Shown in pieces: positions 1-6,945 of a DNA stretch of 20,313 bases. Under the pieces are notes generated by a model. It saw nothing but the letters and a program-made list of their open reading frames with translations, was not told the DNA's origin and made no database searches. The number at the start of each line of letters is the position of its first letter. Positions within the stretch are counted from its first letter, which is position 1. The translations under genes were made by a program, and so were the position numbers. The DNA lies in IMG/VR virus record IMGVR_UViG_3300005329_000034, positions 1 to 20,313 of that record. One strand, written 5' to 3'. Source of the DNA: a virus.

Positions 1-94
1 CAAGAACCCTCTTGTCATCCGGCCGGAAGAGGACATATTGGAAGTTGCGCCGGTATCGTATGATTTCGCGTCGCTCGGGAAGGCACTGGCATGA
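1..94 (+). CDS. Probable terminase large subunit, C-terminal end only (partial)
   Basis: The window opens inside a reading frame (codons from base 2) that ends at TGA 92-94 and gives about 30 residues finishing DFASLGKALA. The stop overlaps the ATG of the next gene as ATGA. The visible tail has no diagnostic motif. The identification rests on position: in lambda the gene before W and B is A, the large terminase subunit that cuts and pumps DNA into the prohead through the portal. The ATPase and nuclease domains would lie upstream of the window. Coding status is well supported by the stop/start overlap; the function is inferred from gene order. Confidence 0.55.
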   Translation, partial: KNPLVIRPEEDILEVAPVSYDFASLGKALA

Positions 95-339
95 CCACCG
101 CGACCATCCCTGGGATGCTTTTAAGCTGCGACCAGCTTCGCGACAGGCTTCTTAAGATTTCCGATATGCTGGCGACGCTGGGCCAGCCGGGGGTGCGTTC
201 GGTGCGCGACACGGACGGTTCTGAAATCCAGTATTCACAGGCATCGCTCGACGCGCTGCGCGGCGAGCGGTCGCGGCTGGAGGCGATCTACAACACCTGC
301 TGCGGCGGGCGCAGCCGTCCCTTCGGATTTGTCTTTTGA
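91..339 (+). CDS. Head-tail connector protein, gpW-like
   Basis: This 82-residue protein is compared here with lambda gpW (68 residues), which binds below the portal after packaging and makes the head competent for tail joining. The match covers the whole gpW fold: an N-terminal helix (LRDRLLKISDML, about residues 16-27), a beta hairpin around a charged turn (VRSVRDTDGSEIQY, about 37-50), a second helix (LDALRGERSRLEAIY, about 54-68), and the ending GGRSRPFGFVF. That ending parallels the RRRGPAGFYV end of gpW. The ATG overlaps the stop of the upstream gene (ATGA), and its own TGA overlaps the TTG of the portal gene (TTGA). Its place between terminase and portal is the same as in lambda. The extra N-terminal 13 residues or so are not in gpW. 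Confidence 0.8.
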   Translation: MTTATIPGMLLSCDQLRDRLLKISDMLATLGQPGVRSVRDTDGSEIQYSQASLDALRGERSRLEAIYNTCCGGRSRPFGFVF

Positions 340-1967
340 TCGACATCCAGACCCTCGGCGGCGCGCTCGAAGGGGCCGAGAACACCTCGCGCGAAACCAT
401 GCTGTGGCACGCCGATAGGCGTAGCCCAGACCAGATAATCAACCAAGTCAAAGAAGAAGCGGACCTGCGCGGCCGGGACATTGTTACAAACGACGGCTAC
501 GCGCAAGGGGTGGTTGAAATCCACCGTGATACGATTGTCGGCAACCAGTATCGCTTGAATGCCCAGCCCAACTGGCAGGTCTTGTCGCATCTCTATTCGA
601 CCAAGTTCGATGAGGTCTGGGCCGAGGAGTACCAGACGATCGCCGAGGAGATGTTCAACCTCATCGGCGAATCCAACGCGGCGTGGCTCGACGCCCAGCG
701 CAGGCTTACGTTTTCGGGGCTGATACGTCTTGGTATCGCCGGGTTTACTTTTACCGGCGAGGTGTTGGCTACAGTAGAGTGGATACGAGAGGTAGGGCGT
801 CCCTTTAATACCGCGATCCAGTTCGTGTCGCCTTCACGGCTGTCCAACCCTACCGGGCGGGGCGACGACGCAAACCTGCGAAGGGGTGTTCAACGCGACA
901 GCCGGGGCAAGCCGGTCGGGTATTACATCCGGGTCGGCTACCCGACCGAGTGGTACTACGGCGTCGATAATTACAACTGGAAGTTCGTGCCGGTCGAGAA
1001 GCCCTGGGGCAGGCGTCAGGTTATCCACATCGCCGACCAGATGCAGCCGGACCAGACGCGCGGCGTCAGCGCCCTGGTGGCGGTCCTCAAAGACATGCGG
1101 ATGACCCGCAAGTTCCATGAAATTGTATTACAAAATGCGGTCATTAACGCGAGCTACGCAGCCACGATAGAAAGCGACCTGCCGCGCGAGGTGGTGGCTG
1201 CGGCAATCGGAGCTGGCACGGTGGGGGACGCGACGGGTTCGTTCCTGAACGTGATCGGCGGCTACCTCGATTCTATGAAACAATATGCGTCCCAAGCTGA
1301 CGCGATTGCGGTGGACGGGGCGAAAATGCCCCACCTGTTCCCCGGCACCACCCTCAACCTGAAGACGCTTGGAACCCCTGGCGGGGTCGGTACGGATTTC
1401 GAGGTGTCGTTGCTGCGCCACATCGCGGCGGGCCTGGGTATCTCCTACGAAGAGTTCGCGCACGATTTTTCCAAGACAAACTATTCGTCGGCCCGCGCCT
1501 CGATGCTGACGACTTACCGCCACATGCTGGCTAAGAAAAAGTTCGTCGCGGATCGTTTGGCCGACGAGATTTATACCGTGTGGGCCGAGGAGTGGCTCAA
1601 CGCCAAGAACCTGCCTCTGCCGCGAGGTTTCAAGTCCGATATCTTCTACCAGCCTTTCGCCAAGGAGTGCCTGACCGCCTGCGACTGGATCGGCACCGGG
1701 CGCGGCCAGATAGACGAACTCAAGGAAACCCAGGCGGCGATCCTGCGGGTGAACTCGGGCTTCTCGACCCGCGAGATCGAGGTCGCGAAATTCGGCGGCG
1801 ACTGGCGAAAGATTTTCCGCCAGTTGGAGCGCGAACAGCGGCTCTCCAATGAACTCGGTCTGTCGTTTTCGCGGGACGCGACCAAGGACCAGACAGGATC
1901 GGGTCAGACGGTCATGGACCAGTCCAGCGACCAGCAAGACCAACAAGAACAGCAGGAGGCGGCATGA
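336..1967 (+). CDS. Portal protein, lambda gpB family
   Basis: The protein has 543 residues (lambda gpB has 533). It forms the dodecameric ring at one capsid vertex through which DNA enters and leaves. Segments that line up with gpB from memory include NDGYAQGVVEIHRDTIVG (52-69), VSPSRLSNP (164-172), the GYYIRVGYP strand (195-203), QTRGVSALVAVL, INASYAATIES, and IAAGLGISYEEFAHDFSKTN (about 363-382). The C-terminus is a hydrophilic Gln/Asp-rich tail. The start taken is TTG at 336, overlapping the gpW-like stop. An ATG at 399 (residue 22) is an alternative, and recognisable homology begins near there; neither start has a clear Shine-Dalgarno sequence, so TTG would depend on coupling. The TGA overlaps the ATG of the protease gene. 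Confidence 0.95.
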   Translation: MIDIQTLGGALEGAENTSRETMLWHADRRSPDQIINQVKEEADLRGRDIVTNDGYAQGVVEIHRDTIVGNQYRLNAQPNWQVLSHLYSTKFDEVWAEEYQTIAEEMFNLIGESNAAWLDAQRRLTFSGLIRLGIAGFTFTGEVLATVEWIREVGRPFNTAIQFVSPSRLSNPTGRGDDANLRRGVQRDSRGKPVGYYIRVGYPTEWYYGVDNYNWKFVPVEKPWGRRQVIHIADQMQPDQTRGVSALVAVLKDMRMTRKFHEIVLQNAVINASYAATIESDLPREVVAAAIGAGTVGDATGSFLNVIGGYLDSMKQYASQADAIAVDGAKMPHLFPGTTLNLKTLGTPGGVGTDFEVSLLRHIAAGLGISYEEFAHDFSKTNYSSARASMLTTYRHMLAKKKFVADRLADEIYTVWAEEWLNAKNLPLPRGFKSDIFYQPFAKECLTACDWIGTGRGQIDELKETQAAILRVNSGFSTREIEVAKFGGDWRKIFRQLEREQRLSNELGLSFSRDATKDQTGSGQTVMDQSSDQQDQQEQQEAA

Positions 1968-3127
1968 GAATCCATATCGCGTTCGTGTCGCCCGAGCACT
2001 GCGACTTCGCGGTTGAGTTGGCGGCGGCGGTGAGGCTGGAGCCGCGCGTGGACCTCGCCTTGGTGGGCGCCCGCTACGGTATGGACGTTGGTAGCAAGCC
2101 GTTCGCCTATGGTGGCGGGGTCGCGGTGATCCCGGTTCACGGCTTGTTACTCAATCGCTTCCCCGGCTCGGTCGGTTTTGCAACCGGGTACGACTTCGTG
2201 CGCGGCCAGCTTCGCATGGCGCTGGCCGACCCCGACGTGTCAAGCATACTGTTCGACATCAATTCGAACGGCGGCATGGCGGCGGGCTGCGGGGAACTGG
2301 CGCAGGAAATTTACCGCTCGCGAGAGGTGAAACCGAGCCTAGCAGTGGTTGATTCCAACTGTTATTCGGGCGGGTACTATCTCGGCAGCGCGGCTAGCCG
2401 GATCGTCTCTACCGTATCCGGCGGGGTCGGCTCGATAGGCGTGGTGGCGATGCACGTCGATCAATCGAAACTGCTTGAAGATGTCGGCGTGAGCGTGACC
2501 TTCATCCAGGCGGGCGAGGAAAAAACCGACGGTAATGCGTATCAGCCCTTGTCGGAGCGGGCCAGGGAGCGCATAAATTCTACCGTACAATACCATTATG
2601 GGTTATTCACCGAAGCCGTCGCCAAGTTTCGCGGCATTCCGGTGGAGAATGTCCGAGCGACCGAGGCGCGTTGCTACACGCCGCCCGAGGCGCAAGGGCT
2701 GGGGCTTATCGACGGCGTGGTCGATGCCGACGTGGGAATGCTGAACACTAGCGAGGGCCAGATGGAAATCAGTCAAGACGATATCGCGCGCATCGCCGCC
2801 GAGGCCGCCACAAAGGCCGTCGCCGACGACCGGGCGCGGATGTCGGCGATTCGTAACTCGCCCCATGCCAAGGGCCGCGAGAAGCTGGCCGACCACCTCG
2901 CCCTCAACACCTCGATGGGTGCCGAAGAGGCAGCCGCGATACTGGAGCACGCGCCGGCCCGAGAAGAGCAAGAGAAGGGCAACAACTTCGCGGCGGCGAT
3001 GAACATGACCCAGAACCCGAATGTCGGCCCCGACAATGCCGAAAACACGGAAGGGGTCAGCACTCCCAACCGCATCCTGGCGAACTACAAGGCAATCACC
3101 GGCTACGGCTACCGCAAGTCGGCGTAG
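1964..3127 (+). CDS. Capsid assembly protease, S49 / lambda gpC type, with scaffold-like C-terminus
   Basis: This 387-residue protein is a lambda gpC-type serine protease (peptidase family S49, SppA-like) that works inside the prohead and removes scaffold. The likely nucleophile is Ser135 in DSNCYSGGYYLGSAAS, matching the NCSAG motif of gpC. The likely general base is Lys187 in AGEEKTDGNAY, matching HKVDGNPY in gpC. GSIG (156-159) and IPVHG (56-60) are further family marks. From about residue 262 the sequence becomes helical and hydrophilic. Its ARMSAIRNSPHAKGREKLADH stretch resembles the part of lambda C that is also translated separately as the scaffold Nu3. The ATG overlaps the portal stop (ATGA). 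Strong family match; the split into protease and scaffold regions is inferred from lambda. Confidence 0.93.
   Translation: MRIHIAFVSPEHCDFAVELAAAVRLEPRVDLALVGARYGMDVGSKPFAYGGGVAVIPVHGLLLNRFPGSVGFATGYDFVRGQLRMALADPDVSSILFDINSNGGMAAGCGELAQEIYRSREVKPSLAVVDSNCYSGGYYLGSAASRIVSTVSGGVGSIGVVAMHVDQSKLLEDVGVSVTFIQAGEEKTDGNAYQPLSERARERINSTVQYHYGLFTEAVAKFRGIPVENVRATEARCYTPPEAQGLGLIDGVVDADVGMLNTSEGQMEISQDDIARIAAEAATKAVADDRARMSAIRNSPHAKGREKLADHLALNTSMGAEEAAAILEHAPAREEQEKGNNFAAAMNMTQNPNVGPDNAENTEGVSTPNRILANYKAITGYGYRKSA
2762..3127 (+). CDS. Possible internal-start scaffold protein (Nu3-like), nested in the protease gene
   Basis: In lambda the scaffold Nu3 is made from an internal start inside C, in the same frame. 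Here an in-frame ATG at 2762 (residue 267 of the protease) follows a GAGGG stretch by about 4 bases and would give a 121-residue product. It is rich in Ala, Glu and Arg, with predicted helices (DDIARIAAEAATKAVADDRA; EEAAAILEHAPAREEQEK) and a flexible Asn-rich region before the C-terminus. No separate scaffold gene exists in the head module, so a scaffold must come from this region or from another gene. The start is a guess: the purine spacing is short, and ATG 2738 (residue 259) is another candidate. Confidence 0.4.
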   Translation: MEISQDDIARIAAEAATKAVADDRARMSAIRNSPHAKGREKLADHLALNTSMGAEEAAAILEHAPAREEQEKGNNFAAAMNMTQNPNVGPDNAENTEGVSTPNRILANYKAITGYGYRKSA

Positions 3128-3131
3128 GGGG
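3126..3131 (+). promoter_or_regulatory. Strong ribosome binding site of the first decoration gene
   Basis: AGGGGG lies 7 bases before ATG 3139, inside a purine run (3126-3137) that begins in the protease stop codon. Unlike most junctions here, this gene has its own Shine-Dalgarno sequence, which fits the high copy number needed for a decoration protein. Confidence 0.65.
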
Positions 3132-3138
3132 AAGAGGC

Positions 3139-3525
3139 ATGGCAGGGAGCTATCCCGATCTTCTGGCGCACGGTGTAGAAGACGCTGGCCGGTTCGACCA
3201 GTTCGACCTGTTTGCCGGTTCCGGCCCGTGGCACACCACCCAGATGTTGGTCGAGGACAGTCAGGCAATCGAACAGTTTGCCCCGGTTGCCTTGAATACC
3301 GACGGCAAGGTGGTGCCGTGGGTGTCGGGCCTGGACCCTGCGCTGGAGGCATTCGGGATCATGGCCCAGCCGGTCGATGCCAGCACCCCCGGCAAGTTCG
3401 CGCCGATTTTTATCTCGGGCGGCTTCAACCATGAGGCTCTTGTGTGGCCTCTCGCCACCGACACGCTCGCCGAGCGGCAAGCCGTGTTTGCCCGCACGCC
3501 GATTTATGTACAACAGCTATTGTAG
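3139..3525 (+). CDS. Head decoration protein 1, lambda gpD family
   Basis: This 128-residue protein is compared with lambda gpD (110 residues), the trimer that caps the expanded capsid and stabilises it against DNA pressure. The C-terminal two thirds follow the gpD pattern: VALNTDGKVVPW (50-61) parallels LDTSSRKLVAW, and NHEALVWPLATDTLAERQAV (97-116) parallels [20 protein letters not shown], followed by FART-PIYV against FAGTAISIV. The protein starts with MAGSYPDLLAHGVEDAGRFD, a segment not seen in lambda gpD but repeated almost unchanged in the next gene. It lies between protease and major capsid genes, exactly the position of lambda D. It is the first copy of a tandem duplication. Confidence 0.85.
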   Translation: MAGSYPDLLAHGVEDAGRFDQFDLFAGSGPWHTTQMLVEDSQAIEQFAPVALNTDGKVVPWVSGLDPALEAFGIMAQPVDASTPGKFAPIFISGGFNHEALVWPLATDTLAERQAVFARTPIYVQQLL

Positions 3526-3529
3526 GGGG
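3524..3529 (+). promoter_or_regulatory. Ribosome binding site of the second decoration gene
   Basis: AGGGGG overlaps the TAG stop of the first decoration gene and lies 5 bases before ATG 3535. It is the same hexamer used at 3126-3131, so both copies appear set for strong independent initiation. Confidence 0.65.
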
Positions 3530-3534
3530 TTTAT

Positions 3535-3909
3535 ATGGCAGGTTCCTACCCGGACCTCCTGGCGCACGGCGTCGAGGACGCAGGCCGGTTCGACCAGTTC
3601 GACCTGTATGCCGGGTCGGGACCGTGGAACACTACCCAGATGCAGGTTGCGGACGGGCTGGCGGTCGAGCAGTTTCAAGTCCTTGCAATCGACAGCGGCG
3701 GCAAGTTGATCGCATATACAACGGGTTCCATAGCGGCGGCCATTGCCGCGCAACCGATGGAAGCCGCTACCCCAGGCAAGTTCATGCCGATCTTTATTTC
3801 CGGCGGTTTCAACCACGAGGCCCTCGTGTGGCCGGTGGCTATCGACACACTGGCGGAACGACAAGCTGCGTTCGCACGCTCGCCGATCTACGTCCAGCAA
3901 CTCCTGTAG
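3535..3909 (+). CDS. Head decoration protein 2, lambda gpD family paralogue
   Basis: This 124-residue paralogue is about 70% identical by eye to the preceding gene. The first 24 residues are the same in both, as is most of the C-terminal block from TPGKF onward (PIFISGGFNHEALVWP, DTLAERQA, PIYVQQLL). The middle differs strongly: about residues 37-78 here against 37-82 in copy 1, with a 4-residue length difference. Here the middle reads LAIDSGGKLIAYTTGSIAAA, closer to a canonical gpD beta region. It presumably forms gpD-type trimers on the capsid. Whether the two proteins mix in one trimer, occupy different sites or are used in different amounts cannot be read from the sequence. Confidence 0.85.
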   Translation: MAGSYPDLLAHGVEDAGRFDQFDLYAGSGPWNTTQMQVADGLAVEQFQVLAIDSGGKLIAYTTGSIAAAIAAQPMEAATPGKFMPIFISGGFNHEALVWPVAIDTLAERQAAFARSPIYVQQLL

Positions 3910-3918
3910 GAAGGGGAG
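3908..3918 (+). promoter_or_regulatory. Ribosome binding site of the major capsid gene
   Basis: AGGAAGGGGAG lies before ATG 3922, beginning in the TAG stop of the second decoration gene. AGGAAGG sits 7 bases from the start. It is among the strongest purine tracts in the window, as expected for the most abundant head protein. Confidence 0.65.
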
Positions 3919-3921
3919 CGC

Positions 3922-4992
3922 ATGGCTGTTTCACTGTATTCCACGCAGGAGTTGATCGAGGTTCAGCAACGCCTTGAGAACCTGCCTGACGGGTTCTGGC
4001 GCAATCGTTATACCCGCGTCATCACCAGCGACCGCGAAGAGATCATGTTCGAGGTCGCCGACCGGGACAATCGCAAGTTGGCCCCCTTTGTCGCGCCGAA
4101 CGTCCAAGGCCGCGTCATGCGGGGCCAGGGCTACGAGGCGAGGACGTTCCGCCCCGCCTACACCAAGCCCAAGCACATTGTCGATCCTACAAAGGCCATT
4201 CCCCGGATGATGGGAGAACCTATCCTGGGCGGCATGTCGATGGCGGCGCGCTTCGATGCGGTGGTTGCGAACAACATGCGCCTGGAACTGGAGTCTATCC
4301 AGCGCCGCTGGGACTGGATGGCGTGCCGCGCCACCGTTGATGGCTTTGTGCTGGTCGAGGGCGACGACTACCCTCCCACCCTGGTCGATTTCGGTCGCGA
4401 TGCGACCCTGACGGTCCAGTTGACCGGGACGGCGGTGTGGAGCGCGACGGCTACCGCAGACCCGCTGGGAGATTTGGCCGAGGCCAACGACGCCGCATTC
4501 GCGCTTGGCAACGCGCCGATCACCGACCTTGTGTTCGGGATCACTGCGTATGCGAACTTCATCAAGAACGCTGAAGTCAAAGAACTCCTGAGCACGATGA
4601 CCCGTGCCTCGAATAGTTCCTTTGCGACGATACCCTTGATACAAAACGAAAACTACCAGAGCATGGGCTTTATCGACTCGCCGGGCGGCGGTAGGTTTAA
4701 CCTCTGGCGCTACTCCAACTGGTACTCGGCGGTAGCCTCCAACGGCGCTCTGACGGTCGAGCAGTTCCTCGACCCGACCTACGTCGTCGGGCTGGGGCCG
4801 GGCCTCGACGGCACGGCGCTGTTCGGCGCGATCATGGACTACGACGCCGGGTTCCAGGCCGAAGCCACGGTCTTTCCGAAAATGTGGACCGAGAAAGACC
4901 CGAGCGTCGTTTACACGATGTCTCAGTCGGCGCCCTTGTTCGCGCCTCTCAACCCGAACAATTCGTTCGTGATCAAGACCGAGGCACCGTAG
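3922..4992 (+). CDS. Major capsid protein, lambda gpE family
   Basis: This 356-residue protein (lambda gpE has 341) forms the icosahedral shell with the HK97-type fold. Matches with gpE include the N-terminal LYSTQELIEVQQ (against MYTTAQLLAANEQ), YTKPKHIVDP (80-89, against YVKPKHEVNP), and a glycine/aspartate strand VDFGRDATLTVQLTGTAVWS against VDMGRSEENNITQSGGTEWS. The C-terminal region also matches: FPKMWTEKDPS, then YTMSQSAPLFAPLNPNNSFV against FTMIQSAPLMLLADPDEFVS. Context agrees: decoration genes before, joining genes after. No sign of truncation. Confidence 0.95.
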   Translation: MAVSLYSTQELIEVQQRLENLPDGFWRNRYTRVITSDREEIMFEVADRDNRKLAPFVAPNVQGRVMRGQGYEARTFRPAYTKPKHIVDPTKAIPRMMGEPILGGMSMAARFDAVVANNMRLELESIQRRWDWMACRATVDGFVLVEGDDYPPTLVDFGRDATLTVQLTGTAVWSATATADPLGDLAEANDAAFALGNAPITDLVFGITAYANFIKNAEVKELLSTMTRASNSSFATIPLIQNENYQSMGFIDSPGGGRFNLWRYSNWYSAVASNGALTVEQFLDPTYVVGLGPGLDGTALFGAIMDYDAGFQAEATVFPKMWTEKDPSVVYTMSQSAPLFAPLNPNNSFVIKTEAP

Positions 4993-5009
4993 GACGATAC
5001 TCTTATAGC

Positions 5010-5015
5010 AGGTGG
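5010..5015 (+). promoter_or_regulatory. Ribosome binding site that decides the start at 5021
   Basis: AGGTGG lies 5 bases before ATG 5021. A GTG at 5012 in the same frame would be inside this site, so the ATG is the better start for the following gene. Confidence 0.55.
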
Positions 5016-5020
5016 TTGAA

Positions 5021-5446
5021 ATGCCCGAGCGCGTAGCAGTCCACAGGATCGTCGTTGGCGGCGGCGGCGACGACAACAAGAACCGTCGGGTGATCGAACC
5101 CGGCACAAGATTTAATACCGAAGAATACAACATTGACGCCGAGCAACTGGAGAAGTACGACCGGCAGCGTGTCACCCGCGAGCCGCGTGACCAAACGCGG
5201 GATGACGGTGGGCCGCGCGCCAACAGCCGCATGGGACGGGTGGTCGAGGGAAGGTCGGGACCGGCGCAAGAGGTCACCGGCAACCGGCCCGGCGAGAACG
5301 ATCAGGGGGGCCGGGTGTTGCGCGAGCCTGCCGACAACCGCGACATGGTGCGCCAGGGGCAGCCTCAACAGCCGCCGGCCGCTCCAGCCGCTCCGGAGCA
5401 CCCGGAAACCCGTCGCACTACCCGGCGCTCCGACAGCGACCTGTGA
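5021..5446 (+). CDS. Disordered protein in the lambda gpFI position, function unknown
   Basis: This 141-residue protein begins with a short beta-like stretch and a Gly/Asp run (VAVHRIVVGGGGDDNK, from residue 5), then a hydrophilic segment with one probable helix (DAEQLEKYDRQRV). The remainder is Arg, Asp, Gly, Pro and Gln rich with no hydrophobic core, ending in a Pro/Ala-rich stretch and a highly charged tail. It sits between the capsid and FII-like genes, where lambda has FI, a poorly conserved accessory protein helping terminase and prohead meet. I see no convincing sequence match to FI, so only position suggests the role. Its TGA overlaps the GTG of the next gene. Confidence 0.7.
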   Translation: MPERVAVHRIVVGGGGDDNKNRRVIEPGTRFNTEEYNIDAEQLEKYDRQRVTREPRDQTRDDGGPRANSRMGRVVEGRSGPAQEVTGNRPGENDQGGRVLREPADNRDMVRQGQPQQPPAAPAAPEHPETRRTTRRSDSDL

Positions 5447-5790
5447 GCGACTGGTTCGCGCTGCGCACAAAAGCGCGGCGCGACATTTTCCGCACTTTCA
5501 CGGTCAAGGCGACCTACAGCGACGGGGGCGTGGGGGAGCCGGTGGAACTCGCGGTCAACTGGCACTCGCGGTTCGGGTTGCCGGTCGGCGATCTCGCCGG
5601 CAGCGACTACAGCGGCGTCCTGGAAACCATCGACCGGCTGGTGTTCGACCACGCCGAACTGGTCGAGAAGGGGCTGGTCCTGCGGCGGGGCGGTCAGGTC
5701 GCGCTGACCGATTACGGTTACAGCTTCACGCTTGACGTGCGCGAGCCGAACAGCGGCCCGGTGCGTGAAATATGGACGGTTGCGAATTGA
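5443..5790 (+). CDS. Head-tail joining protein, lambda gpFII-like
   Basis: The protein has 115 residues, close to lambda gpFII (117), which caps the head connector and provides the docking surface for the tail. The pattern fits: an N-terminal helix (FALRTKARRDIF), a strand-rich middle with LVLRRGGQVALTDYGYSFTLD (about 81-101, comparable to LRRGDTLTIGEENFWVD), and a closing strand REIWTVAN after a turn. The GTG start overlaps the previous stop (GTGA). Order and size support the call more than sequence identity, which is low. Confidence 0.65.
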   Translation: MSDWFALRTKARRDIFRTFTVKATYSDGGVGEPVELAVNWHSRFGLPVGDLAGSDYSGVLETIDRLVFDHAELVEKGLVLRRGGQVALTDYGYSFTLDVREPNSGPVREIWTVAN

Positions 5791-6425
5791 GCGTCATCAT
5801 CGAAGCGGTCGGGTTGCGCGACCTCAAGAAGTTCTACGACCTCGCGCCCAAGGAGGCGACCCAGTCGGCGCGCATCGCGATCAATACCGCTGCCGAGCGC
5901 AAGGGGTTGGTCTTGGCGAAGAACGCAATGGCGATGCAGGTCAACTTTCCGCGTGGCTATTTCAACGAGGTCGGTCGCGGCGGCAAGCCCAATTTTGGGA
6001 TCGGGCATCGCGCTACTGACAAGAATCTGGAAGCTACGATTGCCGGGCGTCAGGAACCGACCTCGCTGGCGCGGTTCGCCACCGAGCGGGCAAGTTTTAT
6101 CAAGGGCCGGCATGCGCGTGGCACCCCGGTCACCGTGTCGGTACATCCCGGCCGTGCTCAGACATTCAAGCGCAACGCCTTCTTCCTGCGCCTCAAGAAC
6201 AACAATATCGGGCTGGGCATCCGTCTCAAGGACGGCGAGAGCCTGACCAACACCGTGGGTGCGAAAATCATAACCGATGGGCCGCTGAAAGGGGTTGCGC
6301 TGCTGTACGGTCCTTCGGTCGATCAGATATTCCGTACCGTAGCCGTGGACATTTCACCCGAAGTCCTCGATGCTCTGACGGTAGAGTTTCTCCGTCAGTT
6401 CGAGTTGCGCACCCGTGATCTCTAG
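5772..6425 (+). CDS. Minor tail protein, lambda gpZ-like
   Basis: The protein is 217 residues from ATG 5772. It resembles lambda gpZ (192 residues), which acts at tail completion so that tails can attach to heads and DNA enters correctly. Shared layout: an opening GLRDLKKFYDLAPKEATQSA helix, an INTAAER motif matching AINRVASS, a basic central region, a beta segment around SVHPGRAQTFKRNAFFLRLK, and a terminal helix ending LRQFELRTRDL, parallel to LQHQLRMVIKR. The ATG lies inside the FII-like gene. An in-frame TTG at 5787 overlaps the previous stop as TTGA, has a GGACGG 7 bases upstream and would give 212 residues; it may be the real start. Confidence 0.78.
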   Translation: MDGCELSVIIEAVGLRDLKKFYDLAPKEATQSARIAINTAAERKGLVLAKNAMAMQVNFPRGYFNEVGRGGKPNFGIGHRATDKNLEATIAGRQEPTSLARFATERASFIKGRHARGTPVTVSVHPGRAQTFKRNAFFLRLKNNNIGLGIRLKDGESLTNTVGAKIITDGPLKGVALLYGPSVDQIFRTVAVDISPEVLDALTVEFLRQFELRTRDL

Positions 6426-6942
6426 ACAACTGGACTTTCTTGTTCGCCTGACCGCGCACCTTGAGGGTATCGTGCCGACCAATGGGTACGACTTTGACCT
6501 GACCGGCAAGGTGTTTCGCGGCCGGCGTGTGTTTGGCGCCGATGATCCCGACCCGCTCCTGTCAGTGGTTGAGCACCTCAGTGCCGATGTCACGCTGGAC
6601 ACGGCCGGCGAGAACCGTACTTCACGTAGCGAAACCTGGGTACTCTTGGTGCAGGGCTGGGCCAGAGTCATCAACGAGCACCCGACCGACCTCTTGTACA
6701 ACCTGAAAGCCGCTACCGAGCACCGGCTGGCGCGCACCATTCAGACCAACGGCGGTGGCGGGCCTTTGTACCCAGCGGAGTATTTTCTCGGGCTGCACCG
6801 GAAAAACGTCACGATGCTGACAATCGGGCCTGGGGTCGTCAGTGCCCCGACCTCGGCAGACTCAAGTATGCGGTCTTTCTTCTACTTGCCGCTCGGCGTC
6901 GGCTGGGCGTCCGATGTGTGCGATCCTTTTGTGGAGGGCTAA
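6415..6942 (+). CDS. Tail terminator protein (gpU position)
   Basis: This 175-residue protein overlaps the end of the gpZ-like gene by 11 bases and starts with GTG. In lambda, gpU forms a hexameric ring that stops tube growth and forms the tail side of the head-tail joint. The sequence has the pattern of tail-completion proteins of many siphophages: an N-terminal helix (DFLVRLTAHLEGI), then NGYDFDLTGKVFRGRRVFGADD (about 23-44), then a strand and an acidic turn (LLSVVEHLSADV), then ETWVLLVQGWARV (about 73-85). It immediately precedes the tail tube gene as U precedes V. The assignment is by pattern and position; there is no clear identity to lambda gpU itself. Confidence 0.72.
   Translation: MISRQLDFLVRLTAHLEGIVPTNGYDFDLTGKVFRGRRVFGADDPDPLLSVVEHLSADVTLDTAGENRTSRSETWVLLVQGWARVINEHPTDLLYNLKAATEHRLARTIQTNGGGGPLYPAEYFLGLHRKNVTMLTIGPGVVSAPTSADSSMRSFFYLPLGVGWASDVCDPFVEG
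6933..6938 (+). promoter_or_regulatory. Ribosome binding site of the tail tube gene
   Basis: GGAGGG lies 7 bases before ATG 6946, the nearest to an ideal Shine-Dalgarno sequence in the window. It suits a protein needed in many copies. Confidence 0.65.
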
Positions 6943-6945
6943 ACC

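Larger units (their letters stand above)
3139..3909 (+). repeat. Tandem duplication of the decoration gene
   Basis: Two consecutive gpD-type genes with a 9-base spacer. In the blocks where the proteins are identical, many third codon positions differ (for example at the Ser, Tyr, Pro, Asp and Leu codons near the start). The duplication is therefore old, and the ends are held by selection on the protein rather than by recent copying. Confidence 0.85.

Noticed and set aside
1128-1946. 272-codon open frame on the - strand inside the portal gene
   Set aside because: Antisense to portal sequence that matches lambda gpB along this whole stretch.
3444-3977. 177-codon + strand frame across the decoration genes
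   Set aside because: Out of frame with both gpD-type genes, whose frames show clear family matches and strong ribosome sites.
4993-5020. Possible promoter in the gap after the capsid gene (TTATAG at 5003-5008)
   Set aside because: No matching -35 element at a proper distance, and the gap is only 28 bases; the AGGTGG there is explained as a ribosome site.
3931-5283. Long open frame on the - strand (450 codons) opposite the major capsid gene
   Set aside because: It lies entirely antisense to the capsid gene and the next gene, is Arg/His/Val-rich with no family pattern, and is explained by GC-rich codon bias on the coding strand.
5133-5735. 200-codon + strand frame across the gpFI-position and FII-like genes
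   Set aside because: Out of frame with two genes joined by a GTGA overlap; very Arg-rich, as expected of a shifted GC-rich frame.
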